From: Gnetum montanum
Taxonomy: Eukaryota > Streptophyta > Gnetopsida > Gnetales > Gnetaceae
NCBI GenBank assembly: GCA_015680685.1
Contig: MNCI01020141.1
Location: 586,321 to 636,658, forward strand
Direction: 5' to 3'
DNA length: 50,338 nucleotides
Shown: piece by piece, positions 10,243 through 21,929 of the stretch
Layout of the letters: every line of letters starts with the position of its first letter
Numbering within the stretch: the stretch's first letter is position 1
Program-made: the position numbers and the translations under genes
The notes under the pieces: generated by a model
Seen by the model: only the letters and a program-made list of their open reading frames with translations
What the model was told of the DNA's origin: nothing
Databases searched by the model: none

Positions 10243-11119
10243 TGATGAAGAGTCTTTTACTTGGCTACACCCATGGGCATGTGTCAACGCATCCTCATCA
10301 ATGTATCCTCCGATACATTGACGCATATGCATCAACACCAATTTACCCTAAGCCTATATAAATGTGCACACCATTCGTATTCATGATACTTTTGGTCATT
10401 TCCATAGCAAAGCTCTTGCAATTTGCTTCATAGGACTTAGTTAAATTTCCCTCTTAGCATTCACAGTATGGAATGAATCAATCGAATGAAGTTTTATTCG
10501 AGTGGCATTGTACTTAGACACATTCCATGAAGTGCAATAAAATCAACATTGATTCCTTCCATTATAGCACTTGGCTTAACACTTGGTTTATTTTCAAGTA
10601 CCATACTTTGAATGCATTTTACTTTCTTGAGCTTGGAAAAATTAATACTTTATTCTATATCAACATAAGTATGACCACTTCGAACATAATATATTAATGT
10701 TTGGTACTTCCAATAGTGAATATCTGGTGCACCTAGCAATATACACTTGCTAATCCTAGTAACGTTAATATAGGTTCAAGATGGGTATGGAAAGTGGGAA
10801 TGGATGCTTCACGCTTAGGATAGCTTAGATTACCCTTAGGTTCATATTTAAGTAGAAATTAATATTTTAATCACTTTATTATCTTAAATATTTTAATCAT
10901 AAAAAATGATAAAAAAATATATAAATATCATATGCCTCAATCTCACTTAACCATATCCATCAAGCTAACACAAGTGATGATTGGGAAGACAGTGACCAGT
11001 AACTAACACTTAGTTATCTATGACACATAGGCCTATGATAGCCAACAAAATTCGACCAAATCACACGTGCACGCTTGTGATTCGTATGGTTGGACATATG
11101 GGATACTTGCCCCTTATTA
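10243..11119 (+). repeat. Gy-B 5' LTR
   Basis: Ends CCCCTTATTA (CATCA decayed to TATTA), one base before the primer site. It shares with the other LTRs the U5 phrases TTCGACCAAATCACACGTG and CGTATGGTTG. U3 is different: instead of GATATC it has inverted GCATC/GATAC-type motifs (about 10288-10342, for example ACGCATCC...GGATACAT-like pairs and ATATGCATC), then TATA at 10354-10362 (TATATAAAT). The start at TGATGAAG (10243) is chosen by analogy of U3 length. Confidence 0.6.
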
Positions 11120-11120
11120 T

Positions 11121-11140
11121 TGGTGCCAATGCAAGGAACT
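11121..11140 (+). other. Gy-B primer binding site (tRNA-Asp type)
   Basis: TGGTGCCAATGCAAGGAACT, one T after the LTR end. The tRNA-Asp-complementary site used by Athila-type elements begins TGGCGCCGTTGCCGGGGA; mismatches are mostly transitions. The same one-base spacing is seen in Gy-C, Gy-D and Gy-F. Confidence 0.6.
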
Positions 11141-11480
11141 TCTATCTCTATTGTATGCTAAGTATTCTAGATAATTAAATCATACAAAGATCGTTGTAGG
11201 AACGTAACAAACCACTATTAGGAAAAATAATAATAATTTATTTAAGGCACACTACAACAATAAACTAAAAAGATGTCTTCTTCTCATAGGGCTGATTTCC
11301 CACTTGCGAATGATTCTAGAAAGTTTTATGATAGAACAAAAAAGAACTTTGATGAAGTATCCCAACAACTTAAGGTGGTCTACACCCATCTAAATCCATA
11401 CTATCTAGACTTAACTTTCATCCTTCACCAAGACAAGAAGCTATGATGAAGAGACTTGGAGGACAATATTACATTGTCAC

Positions 11481-12300
11481 TGATGAACCGCAATATCAGG
11501 ACCACAATATCACGTTCGCGATATCGGATCCATCCATGTGATGTCGGATACTTGATATTGGGGCATGTCTCCTCGCCTATAAATAAGAGGCCGCACCCTT
11601 GGTTTTAACATTAGATAGTTAGTCCCTTAGCCGAACTCTTGCCATTTTTTTCCCTCAGAGTTAGAATTATTTCTGTGTGTCCGCAGTAGGAGTCATAGAG
11701 TGAACAGATCTTTATTCAAGCATTGTGTACCTAAGCACACTTTGTGTACGGCAATAAAGACAAACTTTATGATAAACCTTCAACATTCAAAATAGATTAA
11801 TTAGCGTTAATTATTATTTAATGCTTTCCTAGTTGATTAATGATTTCTCTAACCTTACAACTCTCTTAGATAAATACACTCAGTACAACCCCTTTGAGCA
11901 TGCGTGTAGCACTTGGTAACCTAGTAACGATTAGTGTTTGGTAATCCCAGCAACATTGCACTAGTTCAGGTTGTGTACAGCAAGTGGGAACGGATACTAG
12001 TGTTAGGAGTAATTAGAACTTAGTTAATAAGTAGTTAAATTAGATTAGTTACTTAGTTATCTCCCCCCTCTCCTTACTAGTGCAGGATATAAAACACATA
12101 AAGGGTATAAAAATGATATGCCTCAAGCTTACTTAACCATACAACTGTGATATACAAGTAAGTTTGGGAAGACAATGATTAACCAACCTGTTATTGTTCC
12201 ACAAAGGCGCATAGGCACTTAGTCCTTGGAATTTGACCGGATCGTGTGTGAAACACTTGTATTCGTATGGTTGAGCGTAGGGGCACCTCATCGCTCATCA
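11481..12300 (+). mobile_element. Solo LTR inserted in Gy-B gag
   Basis: 820 bp, TGATGAACCG...CGCTCATCA, with decayed GATATC motifs in U3, TATA box TATAAATAAGAGG at about 11578 and U5 like Gy-A. No polypurine tract before it and no primer site after it, and the flanks GTCAC (11476-11480) and ATCAC (12301-12305) are a 5-bp target duplication with one G/A difference. Gy-B gag continues on both sides. These facts fit a solo LTR left by LTR-LTR recombination. Confidence 0.8.
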
Positions 12301-12624
12301 ATCACCTAATTAAGCAATTCCATCAATGTTCATGGAAGCATTGATAAAGTTAGGCTTTGAATCAGTTGCCCTAAAGTACCAAGTTATAAATCACTTCTCC
12401 AGGGATTATTAACCTAAAGAGGCCTAACTTCAAAAGGATAAAATCATGGAGACCTATCATAAAGTTTCCAAAGGAAAGAGGATTCCAATTATACTATCAT
12501 CGCAATCAGACATGGAGGACAAAGAATATACATCATGTCAATCTCAACACCAAGGTCCTCCTCCCTTCAATGAAGATAAATTAACCCATCAATGATTAGG
12601 TTTAACCTTGGCAAGCAACCAAGG

Positions 12625-12988
12625 TGATGAGTGGCGAGGTACCCCTACACTCAACCATATGAATACAAGCGTTACACATGCGATCGGGTCAAACTCCGCA
12701 GACTAAGTGCCTACACACCTTATGGAACACTTAAGGTTAATCATTCGTTGTCTTCCCAGACTTACTTGTATTTGTCATGGTTGTATGGTTANNNNNNNNN
12801 NNNNNNNNNNNNNNNNNNNNNNNNNNNNNNNNNNNNNNNNNNNNNNNNNNNNNNNNNNNNNNNNNNNNNNNNNNNNNNNNNNNNNNNNNNNNNNNNNNNN
12901 NNNNNNNNNNNNNNNNNNNNNNNNNNNNNNNNNNNNNNNNNNNNNNNNNNNNNNNNNNNNNNNNNNNNNNCGATATCGTGTCCCATCA
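12625..12988 (-). repeat. Gy-C 3' LTR, interrupted by an assembly gap
   Basis: Visible ends: TGATGAGTGGCGAGG on the plus strand at 12625 (LTR 3' end) and CGATATCGTGTCCCATCA at 12971-12988 (LTR 5' end). The intact sister LTR at 18163-18945 is 783 bp, so the 179 Ns (12792-12970) stand for about 600 bp. The polypurine tract is TACCCCCAT on the plus strand at 12989-12997. Confidence 0.85.
12792..12970. other. Assembly gap (Ns)
   Basis: 179 Ns inside the Gy-C 3' LTR. The true missing length is probably near 600 bp, judged from the other LTR. Confidence 0.95.
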
Positions 12989-12997
12989 TACCCCCAT

Positions 12998-15100
12998 GAT
13001 TGAATAAAAACTNATCAAGCGTAACGCACGTGCTCGAAGCGGTCGTATGGAATGCACTTAACTAGGNGGATTGTTGACTTGAATGGAACTAATGGTGAAT
13101 GGGATGACATGTGAGTGGATCATCATTACAAAACATGAAAAAACTGGTGTTCGCAACAACAAGAGTGAACACTTTATACATTTAACATCAGGCCTTATTT
13201 GGCAGTTGAGAGAGAAGAGAGAAGAGAGAAGAAGTTTGCTGCTACTAATGCCAAGATTGCATCTTTCATTGTCTATCCATAAGTGCACCATCCATCTCAT
13301 TCCTTGCATAGCTACTTTAGCACCGATCCATTCCAAGTGTTCCCTCTAGATCCAATCCATTGTTGTATGATTGCCATTTGCATACACAACACAGTCTTTA
13401 TATTTGCAAGGGTAAATGAATCATAATGTAGTTGATACCTTGCTTCGGTGAAAGGTCAATTGGTTGAGTTGTGGTATGGCTGATACGGGTCTGGAGATAT
13501 AATAGTGGTGACTACCGAAGGTGTAGGGGCTAGGAGAAAATTGAAAAAATTTGGGTCAGGACCCCCATGATTAAGAGCGAACCTCTAGTAGCGATAGACT
13601 GGAGAAAGAAAAAGAACAAGAAAGAAGAAGAAAAAGAGACAACTATAATGGCGATGAAATGGATGTCAAGATGGAAATGAACAAAATAGAGTGGATTGCA
13701 AAAATGTTAAGGGAAAAAATTTAACTGGTGTACCAAATAAGAATGCCAGTGGGTCCTCCCCAAAGCAGGCTCATGCCCTTAATGCCCTGACAAACCCACA
13801 TTCGAAGAGTCCGTAGGCTCTAGGAATGTCATTTGGAACAAGAGTTAAAGTCTTAACCACAAGAATTTACCAAAAAGAAAACAATGCGTCAACCAAAATA
13901 TACACTAATGATATAACCGGCAATGAGGTGGACAATGGAGAAAGAATGATGGAAAGAAGAGAATGGAATGGAATCTCAAGAATAAGGTGATGTACAACCC
14001 CTTGTGTAGTTAATGATTAATGTGACTTAGTAGATCCCATTCCAAGTTCGGCCTCAAACTAACCACATCTAGTGACTTTGCATTAATGCATTCGGCCAAT
14101 CCATCCACTTGAAGTAACAAGAATGCCTTCACCAAAGAGCCACCACCATTCTGACAAAATGAAGGAGGAGAGAATGGGAAGCGAGAAGGGCCTTAGTTAG
14201 AGGGAACATGTTATTTTAGTTCCATAACCAGTACTTGGAGCCCAAATGGTTATTTCGTCTAAGGGGTGTGCTTTGAATTCTTATTGTTTTTTTTTTTCAT
14301 ATGTTTATACGTGAGAACCACACCATGCAAAGACCTTGTTATTTTTATTTGCTTAGCTTCCAAATAAGGTGGAAATGTTGGAATGGTAAGAAAAATCAAG
14401 AAGAAAACATTCAAGCACCCAAGAGAATGGCCAACACAAATGCATCAAGTTGCCTTGACATCACACCCTTTTCAATCCTTGAGTCCTTCCTTAGTTTGAG
14501 AAATGCCCAGTCACCGATTCGTTGACAGTTCTTAACTAGAAAGGGACTGTATAGTTCCAAGCCAAGAGAGACCATAGAAATTTGTGGATGTATGGATGAA
14601 GTGGACTCATTGCCTGTCATATCAAGAGAACCATACCTTAGTATCAACATCATAATCTTAAAGGTAAAATCCAAACATTAGCAATCAATAGAAACAGTTC
14701 ATACCATCATTAATAGCACTTATTAAATGACAAACTTAATAAAATGGGTAACACACACACACATGCACACAAAGAAATGAAAAAGTATAAACAATGTTGT
14801 AAAACAAAAACAAGAAAAGTTAAAGAAATTTGTAAAACAAAAATGTGTAAAAAAAATGTAAAAGAACTGAGGGCCCCGAATGATCAGCATGGGTGGTCAT
14901 CTCCCCCATGACTGAATTGAAAGGGAGAGATCCAAAATAACGAGTGCCTATTTGAATTTCTTAGAAGTGTCCAACTCCTCCCAATTGGTGTTTTCAGGTT
15001 AAGGGTTGGAAGTTAGCGACACTCATATTCCAATGTGTCTATTCTTTTGTTGTGGGTGCAAGTTGTTCCCCTAATTCATTCCATGCATGTTGGTGGGCTG
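12998..15100 (-). mobile_element. Gy-C non-coding 3' region
   Basis: About 2.1 kb between the protease-distal remnant and the polypurine tract. It contains a purine-rich CAGTCATGGGGGAGATGA copy (rc of about 14903-14921), a T-rich tract on the element strand (14875-14740, including a CA microsatellite at 14751-14770), the block GCTTTGGGGAGGACCCACTG (rc of 13745-13769) and a tail matching Gy-A 1-279. No additional ORF is seen, unlike Gy-D and Gy-E. A 53-bp LTR piece at 13014-13066 between two single Ns is out of place. Confidence 0.6.
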
Positions 15101-15105
15101 CTCTC

Positions 15106-15452
15106 TTAATTAGCTATCAACCACTGGGTGTTCTCTTGTTGTGTGGTTGCTACATATAGGCACCTTTGTATCTGAGTTTTTTGGGCAAACCAGTTGCATG
15201 CAGGAGATGCTGAGCATTCCTCCATGTCATCATCCTCTGAGTCACTGTATGTGATGCATGGAACTTTCTTCTTCTTGATCTTTCCATAAATGTTTTCCTT
15301 AGATATTTCCAAGGAAAGATTGCNATTTCTCGTGAGATTAAGTCGACTCCGAAACCTAAGTCAAGAAGAGCCTTATGAGGTTCATTCCCAGCGACTTGGA
15401 GATAAATTAGGGGGCTTCCAGGATCAGAGAATTTCTTGGGAAAGTGGCCCAT
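15106..15452 (-). pseudogene. Gy-C protease fragment
   Basis: Aspartic protease remnant: SPLIYLQVAGNEPHKALLDL with the active-site region DLGFGVDLIS (Athila-type proteases have DLGAS in place of DSGA). An N at 15324 follows. Right after it the frame shifts to a segment, KIKKKKVPCITYSDSE, that in Gy-B lies about 240 bp further on, so the protease C-terminal half is missing at the N, by real deletion or misassembly. The remnant ends near 15100 where RT would begin. Gy-B has the same pair of segments at 20976-21430. Confidence 0.7.
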
Positions 15453-15701
15453 CTTGATCTAGTCAGTAACGGTATGTGTTAACATAATTGTGTGCGTTGA
15501 GCTTTGTTGTTGGTTTGAAGGGAGCTCTGAAGCCTTATTTGTTGGAGAAGTGTACAGAGACTCAACCACTTGTGGTTGTGAGAGCTTGTTTGGGCTTTTG
15601 TACAGAGGTCTTATCTTTGTACGGTTGTCAAAACCAGTAGTGGGTTGAAGGGTTACGACTCTCGTAGCATTACGTTGCTGTGGTTGAGTGGGGAGTTCCC
15701 C

Positions 15702-16064
15702 TTACATCGTTGGAGTGGGTGGTAGTGGAACTATTGGCATAAAAGATGCGGATGGATTCGGAGGATGGTATGTATGTGGTGTGTCTCCTGGAGGAGAAGG
15801 AGTCCTAAAATACTCCTGAACTTGGTAGTGATGTTGTGGAGTTGCGTGACCCATAGAGTCACTTGGAGAAACCAGCTGTTGCACATAATCGCCATATGGG
15901 TCTGGTTGCCGGTAAGGGTATTGTTGCCTAGGCGGTGGCATCCCCCATGACTATGGGTGTTACCACTGTTGGTGTTGCCCGATAGGTTGTGGTGGAGTTC
16001 CACTTGGATAATATGTTAACGGTTGGTGGAACTACCTCGAGTTACCTTGGGGATAAGGTAACCT
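15702..16064 (-). pseudogene. Gy-C Pro/Gln-rich Gag tail
   Basis: Between the Gag stop at 16065 and the protease the frame reads a Pro/Gln/Tyr-rich low-complexity segment (for example MPPPRQQYPYRQPDPYGDYV) with one stop near its start. Equivalent tails exist in Gy-B (about 20345-20900), Gy-E and Gy-F. It is probably a disordered Gag-Pol linker; no function is known. Confidence 0.55.
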
Positions 16065-18017
16065 TCAGGGTGCTTTCCGTTTATTAAGTCTTGGGTTGAG
16101 TGCATACACCCTGGACTCTTGCAGATGTAAGATTATTGGGCAACATCCCTTAGGATGGTCATATTGGCAGATCTCACATCCACTATCATTGTCCGTGTCA
16201 GAATCCACAACCTCATCGACAATAGTCATTTTTCCCTTACCCTTGTTACGTGCATGGTCTGAATCTCTCCACTTTTTCTTATCATGGTCACTACTTTGTT
16301 CCTTAGACTCCTCTACGATTTTTAGGACAGTTTCAATTTTACTATCTAAGGAGCTCCATATTTCATCTACCTTAGCTAACACTTCCGTTGTTAATTTCTG
16401 AAGTGGCAAGGTTTTTCTATTCACTAACTCTTCGAGTGGTGACTCATCCTCCTCCTCATAGAATCTCACTTCCCTCTTTCGGAGCAAAGGATCGCAGTTG
16501 TACTCTTTCGCGCTTTCTCTTTTCCATAGCTCCCCTTCTTCTTTAGCTACTTGCTCCAACAATCTATGAACTTCATGGGATCTAAGTTCAGATAATCTCC
16601 CTTGGGCATATGTTCCAAGGGTTCTCCTAGTTTCATGTCTTAGCTCATCTATGAGGTGGTAGAGTTGATCCCGTTGTGCGTAACCATGGCCCAGGCAATG
16701 ATGTAGCAATGCATAATATTGGCCCATGGCAGCATCCAAGGGTTTGTGATTACCCTACTTTCATCCTTGGATCTACTTACACAAGTTGGACACTCTGGAG
16801 TACATTTGGCATTTATCGTTAAACAATTCTAGCATTGTACTCCACCTCCTAATGGTTTCCTGTTCTAAGGACCGGTGAGAGCTTTCCGCTTCCTTTATGA
16901 GTGTCCTAGGGAACAACTTTAACTTCTGCCACTCATTTTCAATATTTTGCAAGGCACAAGCATCGTGGATTGCCTATAATTGATTTTTCAGATCATCATT
17001 ATATCCCCCCTCAAATTTTAGGATATTATTCATGTCTAGTCTCTTGATCCAGCTATCTTTTTGATGCCTTATAGGTATTCTAACTACCTCCGTAATGTCT
17101 AACATACTCCAGGTTGCTAGTAGGGGTTCATCATGATCATCTCTCACATGACATCTATGATGCCTACGTGGTTCCCTACTTTCCCTTCTTTCATGCCTTG
17201 ACTCTCTAGAATGCCCTCATCCTCACTCTCAACCCTCTCATCGAGGTCTCTCATCTCGCTTACCCTTATCCTCACCGTTGTTCTCTTTGTGACTACATCC
17301 TGATGTGGAAGGAGAGGGTGAATGATGTGATGAAGGGGAAGAAGAAGGGAAACCATCACCATGATGATGTTTCTTACCTTCTCTTCGGTGGCTATGGCCT
17401 CGATCATGATGATGATCAGATTTCCCGCCCTTTTCATGTGTTTGTGTTCCCTCATTGAACACTTGGTGTTCATAGGAATCAGAACCAGGGTTGTGAATCA
17501 TAGAGTGTAGGTTCTGATACCCTACCTCTTCACCATCGTGAGGAGGGGGAACATCATTTTGTGGAGAACCTATTGAGATAGGTTCACCACCCTTAACTTC
17601 TCTTATGATAGGTGAAGCATTGTGGGGTCCTTTGCCCTTCAACGATGTGTGATAACTCTCCTACCGCAAGTCCCTTAGACATTGTGCTGCTGTGGGATGG
17701 TAATTCCTTATGTCATAATCTTCTGCAATGTATTCAGCGTATAATTCTATCATGCCTATCTATGCAAGAGCATGAAGGAGCATGTTAGGGACTGCCCAAT
17801 ATGTGGGTAACACTATGTTACCTTGCAGGTCTCTCCAACACAATTGTTCATCCTAATGGAGGATAAAAGTAAAATCGGGTATATACTCATCGTGATGAGT
17901 ATATACCGCCCAATACTGTTAAGGAACTGGCAGTTCTTAGTTACGTGTGTTAGACCGCCAACTGTCTCTTGTGTGATCCCTAGGCGGTGAAGTGCTTTTA
18001 TGAGAAGAAGAAGACAT
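16065..18017 (-). pseudogene. Gy-C gag
   Basis: From ATG at 18017 (MSSSSHKSTSPPRDHTRDSW) to the stop at 16065, about 650 codons with scattered stops and a clean 224-codon stretch 16739-16065. N-terminal region; His/Ser-rich low-complexity part (17642-17238); capsid core (about 17010-16680; QKLKLFPRTLIKEA, STMLELFND, YALLHHCLGHGY, LIDELRHETRRTLGTYAQG); charged, probably coiled-coil linker; knuckle CEICQYDHPKGCCPI (about 16190-16150), an intact CX2CX3HX4C. It is the best-preserved Gag of the window and would form particles and bind RNA. Confidence 0.8.
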
Positions 18018-18142
18018 TGTTATTTTATCGATGTGCTATTGACCGTGGTTTAAATTTTCTTGTGATTAACCCTAAGGGTTCGTTTAAGCTTCCCAATGAT
18101 GTGGATGATTTCGTATGTTCTACTTAACGCACAAACAACTTA

Positions 18143-18162
18143 GTCCCTGACAACGGTGCCAA
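18143..18162 (-). other. Gy-C primer binding site (tRNA-Asp type)
   Basis: Element strand reads TTGGCACCGTTGTCAGGGAC right after LTR end CATCA. It differs from the tRNA-Asp complement TGGCGCCGTTGCCGGGGA by three transitions, two at CpG sites. Confidence 0.75.
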
Positions 18163-18945
18163 TGATGAGTGGCGAGGTACCCCTACACTCAACCATACGA
18201 ATACGAGCGTTACACGCGCGATTCGGTCAAACTTTGTAGACTAAGTGCCTACACGCCTTATGGAACACTTAAGGTTAATCATTCATTGTCTTCCCAGACT
18301 TGTATTTGTCATGGTTGTATGGTTAAGCAAGTCTGAGGTATGTGATTTTTCTGTCTTTTATGTTTTATCACCTATGCTAATGAGGGAAAGGGTGAAGAGA
18401 CTAAGTAACTAACTTTAAATAACTAAGTTCTAATGCCTAGCATCAGTATCCATTCCCACTTGCCATTCACACCCTAAACCAATGCAACCTTCTGGGATTA
18501 CCAAACACTATTCGTCACTGGGATTACCAAGCGTAACGCATGTGCTCGAAGCAGTCATATGGAATGCACTTAACTAGGAGTGTTGAGGGTTGAGAGAGAT
18601 TAATTAACTAATAAAGCATTTAAACAATTAACGATAATTAAAGTCCTAATTAGCTTAGTCCATGCACTGTAAGGTTTATCCAAAAAGTTCATCTTTATTT
18701 CCGTACACAAACTTGTGCTCAGGTACAATATTTGCTTGAATAAAGATTCTTTCACTTTGGGACTCCTACTGCGGGCACATGGAAATTACTCTAACTTTGG
18801 AATGGAAAAACTGCAAGAGTTTGGCTAAGGTCTAGATATAGATTGAGAAACAAGGGAGAGTCACCTCTTATTTATAGATTTGGTAGCACATTGCAATATT
18901 GCGGGGAATGCAATATCGCAGCCCATGCAATATTGCGTCCCATCA
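18163..18945 (-). repeat. Gy-C 5' LTR
   Basis: 783 bp, element-strand TGATGGGACG...CACTCATCA. The U3 palindrome array has decayed: where Gy-A has GCGATATCGC this LTR mostly has GCAATATTGC (about 18893-18936), both CpGs converted. TATA box TATAAATAAGAGG follows (rc of about 18866-18878). R/U5 is collinear with Gy-A. Confidence 0.9.
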
Positions 18946-20345
18946 CAAGGTAAGGGAGAGCTAAACCCAAAAACAAGGGGGCCTTAAGACCAAGGTCTCC
19001 TAGTGACCAAGTAAGAGAACAACCAAGGGATCAAAGAAGGAAAGCAAGCTAGCACAACTCTCCTAGCTCTCCATCCTCACCATCTTCCTCATCATCTAGC
19101 TCTAACAAGGAAGAGCATGATCGAGACCAAAGGAAAAATATTTGAAGGCAAGGTGGAGATGATAGAAGATCCCATTGTAGAAATGGAAGAAGAGGAGATA
19201 GACAAGATCCAGAGGAGGAGGAACATCATCAAGAAAGAAGGTGTAGCAAGCTACATCATAGGAGACATGGTCATGATGGGGGCCATAATGAATAGGATGG
19301 CTATGATGAGCCATTGCTTACTACAAGCATGATCAACATATGTAAGGTAGTTCAGATTTCCAACAAGATAGTAGGATAAAACAACTTGATATGAATAATA
19401 TTCCCAAGTTTGAGGGAGATAATAATGTTTATTTGTAGCATCATTTGCAAGCCTTCCAAGATGTCTATGCCTTGCAAAACATTAAGAATAACTAATAGAA
19501 ACTTAAGCTATTTCCTAGGACACTCATAAAGTAAGTTAAAAGTTGGTACTAGTTCTTGAAACCAAAGTCTATTTGTAGATAGAGCACAATGTTAGAACTG
19601 CTTAATGATGAGTATCAATCGTACTCCAGGGTGTCTAACTTGAGGAAGTAAATTAAAGGATGGAAATAGGATAACCATGAATCCCTTGATGCAGCCTTAG
19701 ATAGATAATATTATTTGCTACAGTAGTGCCTAGGCCATGATTTCTCTCAATAAGAGTAGCTTTGCCACATCATAGATGGGCTCAAGAACAAAACTAGGGA
19801 GACTCTTGGGGTCTATGCCAAGGAAAACTATTAGAAATAAGGGTCCATCAGATCCAAAGGCTTATCAACTAGGTAGCAAAGGAAGAAGGAAAACTAAAGA
19901 AAAGAGAAAGTGTAGAGGAGTATAATAGACATCCCTCCATTTGTAAAATGGAAGTCCATCTTTGTGACCCATAAGAGAAAGTGCCATTAGAAGAGGTCGT
20001 GCAAAGAAAGACCTTGTTGATCCAAAAGTTTATTACTAAAATATTAACCAAGGCATACAAGATATGAGACTCTTTCAATGAGAAGTTCCTAACAAAATTT
20101 AAGATCATGAAGGAGAAAATAAAACAAGAAAGATCCAAAGATAGAAATAGAAGAAAGAAGAAGGGCATAGAGAGGGATTATTACCATAAAAGAGGTAAGG
20201 CTACAATAGTAGAGAAGGTTGAATATTTTGATTTAGCTAATGAAGAATATGACATATGCTAATACAAACATCCAAAGGGCTATTGCCCAATTCTATCATA
20301 CCTACAGGAATCTAGGATGTATGCCTTAAAACCTAAAATTCGTTA

Positions 20346-20975
20346 AAAGATAAGCACCTAGAAGGTTGCCTTATCTATAATGCAACTATAGGTAGTAGTT
20401 TCACCAACAATAGCAATATTAAAGTGGAATGCCACCTTAGCCTCAAGACCACTATTAGTAGTCACATAACCCATAGTCATGGGGGATGCCACCACTAAGG
20501 AAAAAATAGCCTTACTAATAGCCAAATCCATACGGGTACTATGTCCAATAGCCAATGTTATCAAGTTGTTCTACTATCCATACATCTTCTTATCATCACT
20601 ATCCTTCTGAATATCATAAACCTACCACTCCATGAGCTAAATCTCCCTTCACATATACTTCTCACCACTCATAGCACCATGCATCTCGTGCCTCCAATCC
20701 CTTGCCACTTGCACCACCTATGCAAGATAAAATACCTTTGTAGCTTTAGCAGTAGAATGCCATGAACTTATAAGTGGATGATAATTCAAGTGATTCTGAG
20801 TGTAAACCTTAAAAGAGGCCATTTTTCAAGCCTAATAGTTGACCCAAATTATTATAGGAATTTGTGACTATGGAACCCACTCAAACTACCTAATGAATAT
20901 CTATTAATCCACTATCAAACCAAAAATCCAAAAAATTTTAAACTATCATTTTAATCCATGTTGTAATAGAATGGA
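20346..20975 (+). pseudogene. Gy-B Pro-rich Gag tail and linker
   Basis: Stop-laden counterpart of the Gy-C tail (SWGMPP near 20476-20493, then Pro/Tyr/Ser-rich text). No catalytic motif. It connects Gag to the protease in the same general frame order as Gy-C. Confidence 0.5.
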
Positions 20976-21430
20976 TAAAGGTAGGACACCTTATTGGAAA
21001 GAGAACCAATCCTAGGAGTCCTCTAATCTATTTGCAGATTTTAGACAATGATCCATGCAAAGCTCTACTAGATTTGAGATTCAATGTGAATTTAATTTCT
21101 CAAGAAGTGTAAAAGACATGAAACTTGCCTCTCTAAAAAAATGTAATATTAGGTCAGAACTCAAACTAATTCATTATTACTCCATTGGGATTATTAGAGG
21201 ACATTATGACTATTATTAGTGGTTAATCATATCCTATATATTTCCTAGTAATCCATGTGGATAATTGTGAGCGAGAATTCCCAATCATTATAAGGATGGC
21301 TTGGCTAAGTACCATTGATGCCAAACTAGGAATCAAATACCTTTACTAGCAAATTTTCAAGGAAAATGAATTCATTAAAATAGAGAAGAAGAGAGTTCTA
21401 TGCATCAGGTATAGTGACACAAGCTGTAAC
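20976..21430 (+). pseudogene. Gy-B protease
   Basis: SPLIYLQILDNDPCKALLDL followed by RFNVNLIS: the DLG active-site triad reads DLR. Later EFPIIIRMAWLSTIDAKLGI corresponds to the LGRPFL-type flap/C-terminal region of plant gypsy proteases. It is followed by KIEKKRVLCIRYSD, shared with Gy-C. Several stops. Confidence 0.7.
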
Positions 21431-21929
21431 TAAAAATAGAAAATATGGACAATCAAGAGCATAACTATTATAGCATGCAGAATGTGTATTGAATCCACCA
21501 GTATTCAAAGATGTCTATAGCCAGTAGCCACAAAATAGGAAGGCGCCTAGTGATTGACTACAAATAATAACTTCAATTCTACAATATACATGGAACTAGT
21601 TGAGATCCTCACAAGTGCATATATAGATAAGATGGATGAAATGGAGTAAATCAAGTACCAACTCTTAAAATTTTAAAATAGGAAAAAATTAGAGGTAGAT
21701 TGGGAAGAGTTGGAAGTCCTAGAAACTTCATAATTGGAGCCCTTAGATTTGAAAACATCATCATAATCTTTAGAATATGTCTTTTTAAATAATGGAAAAC
21801 TAGTAATTACAAATGTCCACCTTACTAAAGAATAGAAGAAGTTGTTGAAAATAGTCAACAAATGGTTAATAGTCTTTTCTTGGTCATACAATGAGATAAT
21901 AGGGGTAGATCCATGCATATGCTAGTATC

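Larger units (their letters stand above)
12620..18950 (-). mobile_element. Gy-C: pol-deleted Athila/Tat-like element with CAAGG target duplication
   Basis: Element 12625-18945 flanked by CAAGG at 12620-12624 and 18946-18950, a perfect 5-bp target duplication. Order on the minus strand: 5' LTR (18945-18163), primer site, gag (18017 to 16065), Pro/Gln-rich region, partial protease (about 15452-15340) and a short protease-distal segment, then no RT, RNase H or integrase. There is a T-rich tract (about 14875-14740), the conserved block at 13771-13745, a polypurine tract (12997-12989) and the 3' LTR with an N gap. It is non-autonomous by deletion and younger than Gy-B. Confidence 0.9.
11273..20345 (+). 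pseudogene. Gy-B gag in three pieces
   Basis: Starts at ATG 11273 (MSSSHRADFPLANDSRKFYD), runs to 11475, resumes 12306-12619 after the solo LTR, and again at 18951-20345 after Gy-C. The N-terminal part matches Gy-C gag (VYTHLNPYYLDLTFILHQ). The capsid core (about 19390-19830; LQAFQDVYALQNI, KLKLFPRTLI) is the Retrotrans_gag fold of plant gypsy elements. The knuckle at about 20250-20290 reads DIC*YKHPKGYCPIL, a CX2CX3HX4C motif with its first Cys changed to Tyr and one internal stop. There are many stops. It would form the particle shell and bind RNA. Confidence 0.75.

Noticed and set aside
12631-13007. Open frames spanning the N gap (also 37598-38045).
   Set aside because: Created by translating Ns; both lie in LTR or gag sequence of elements already described.
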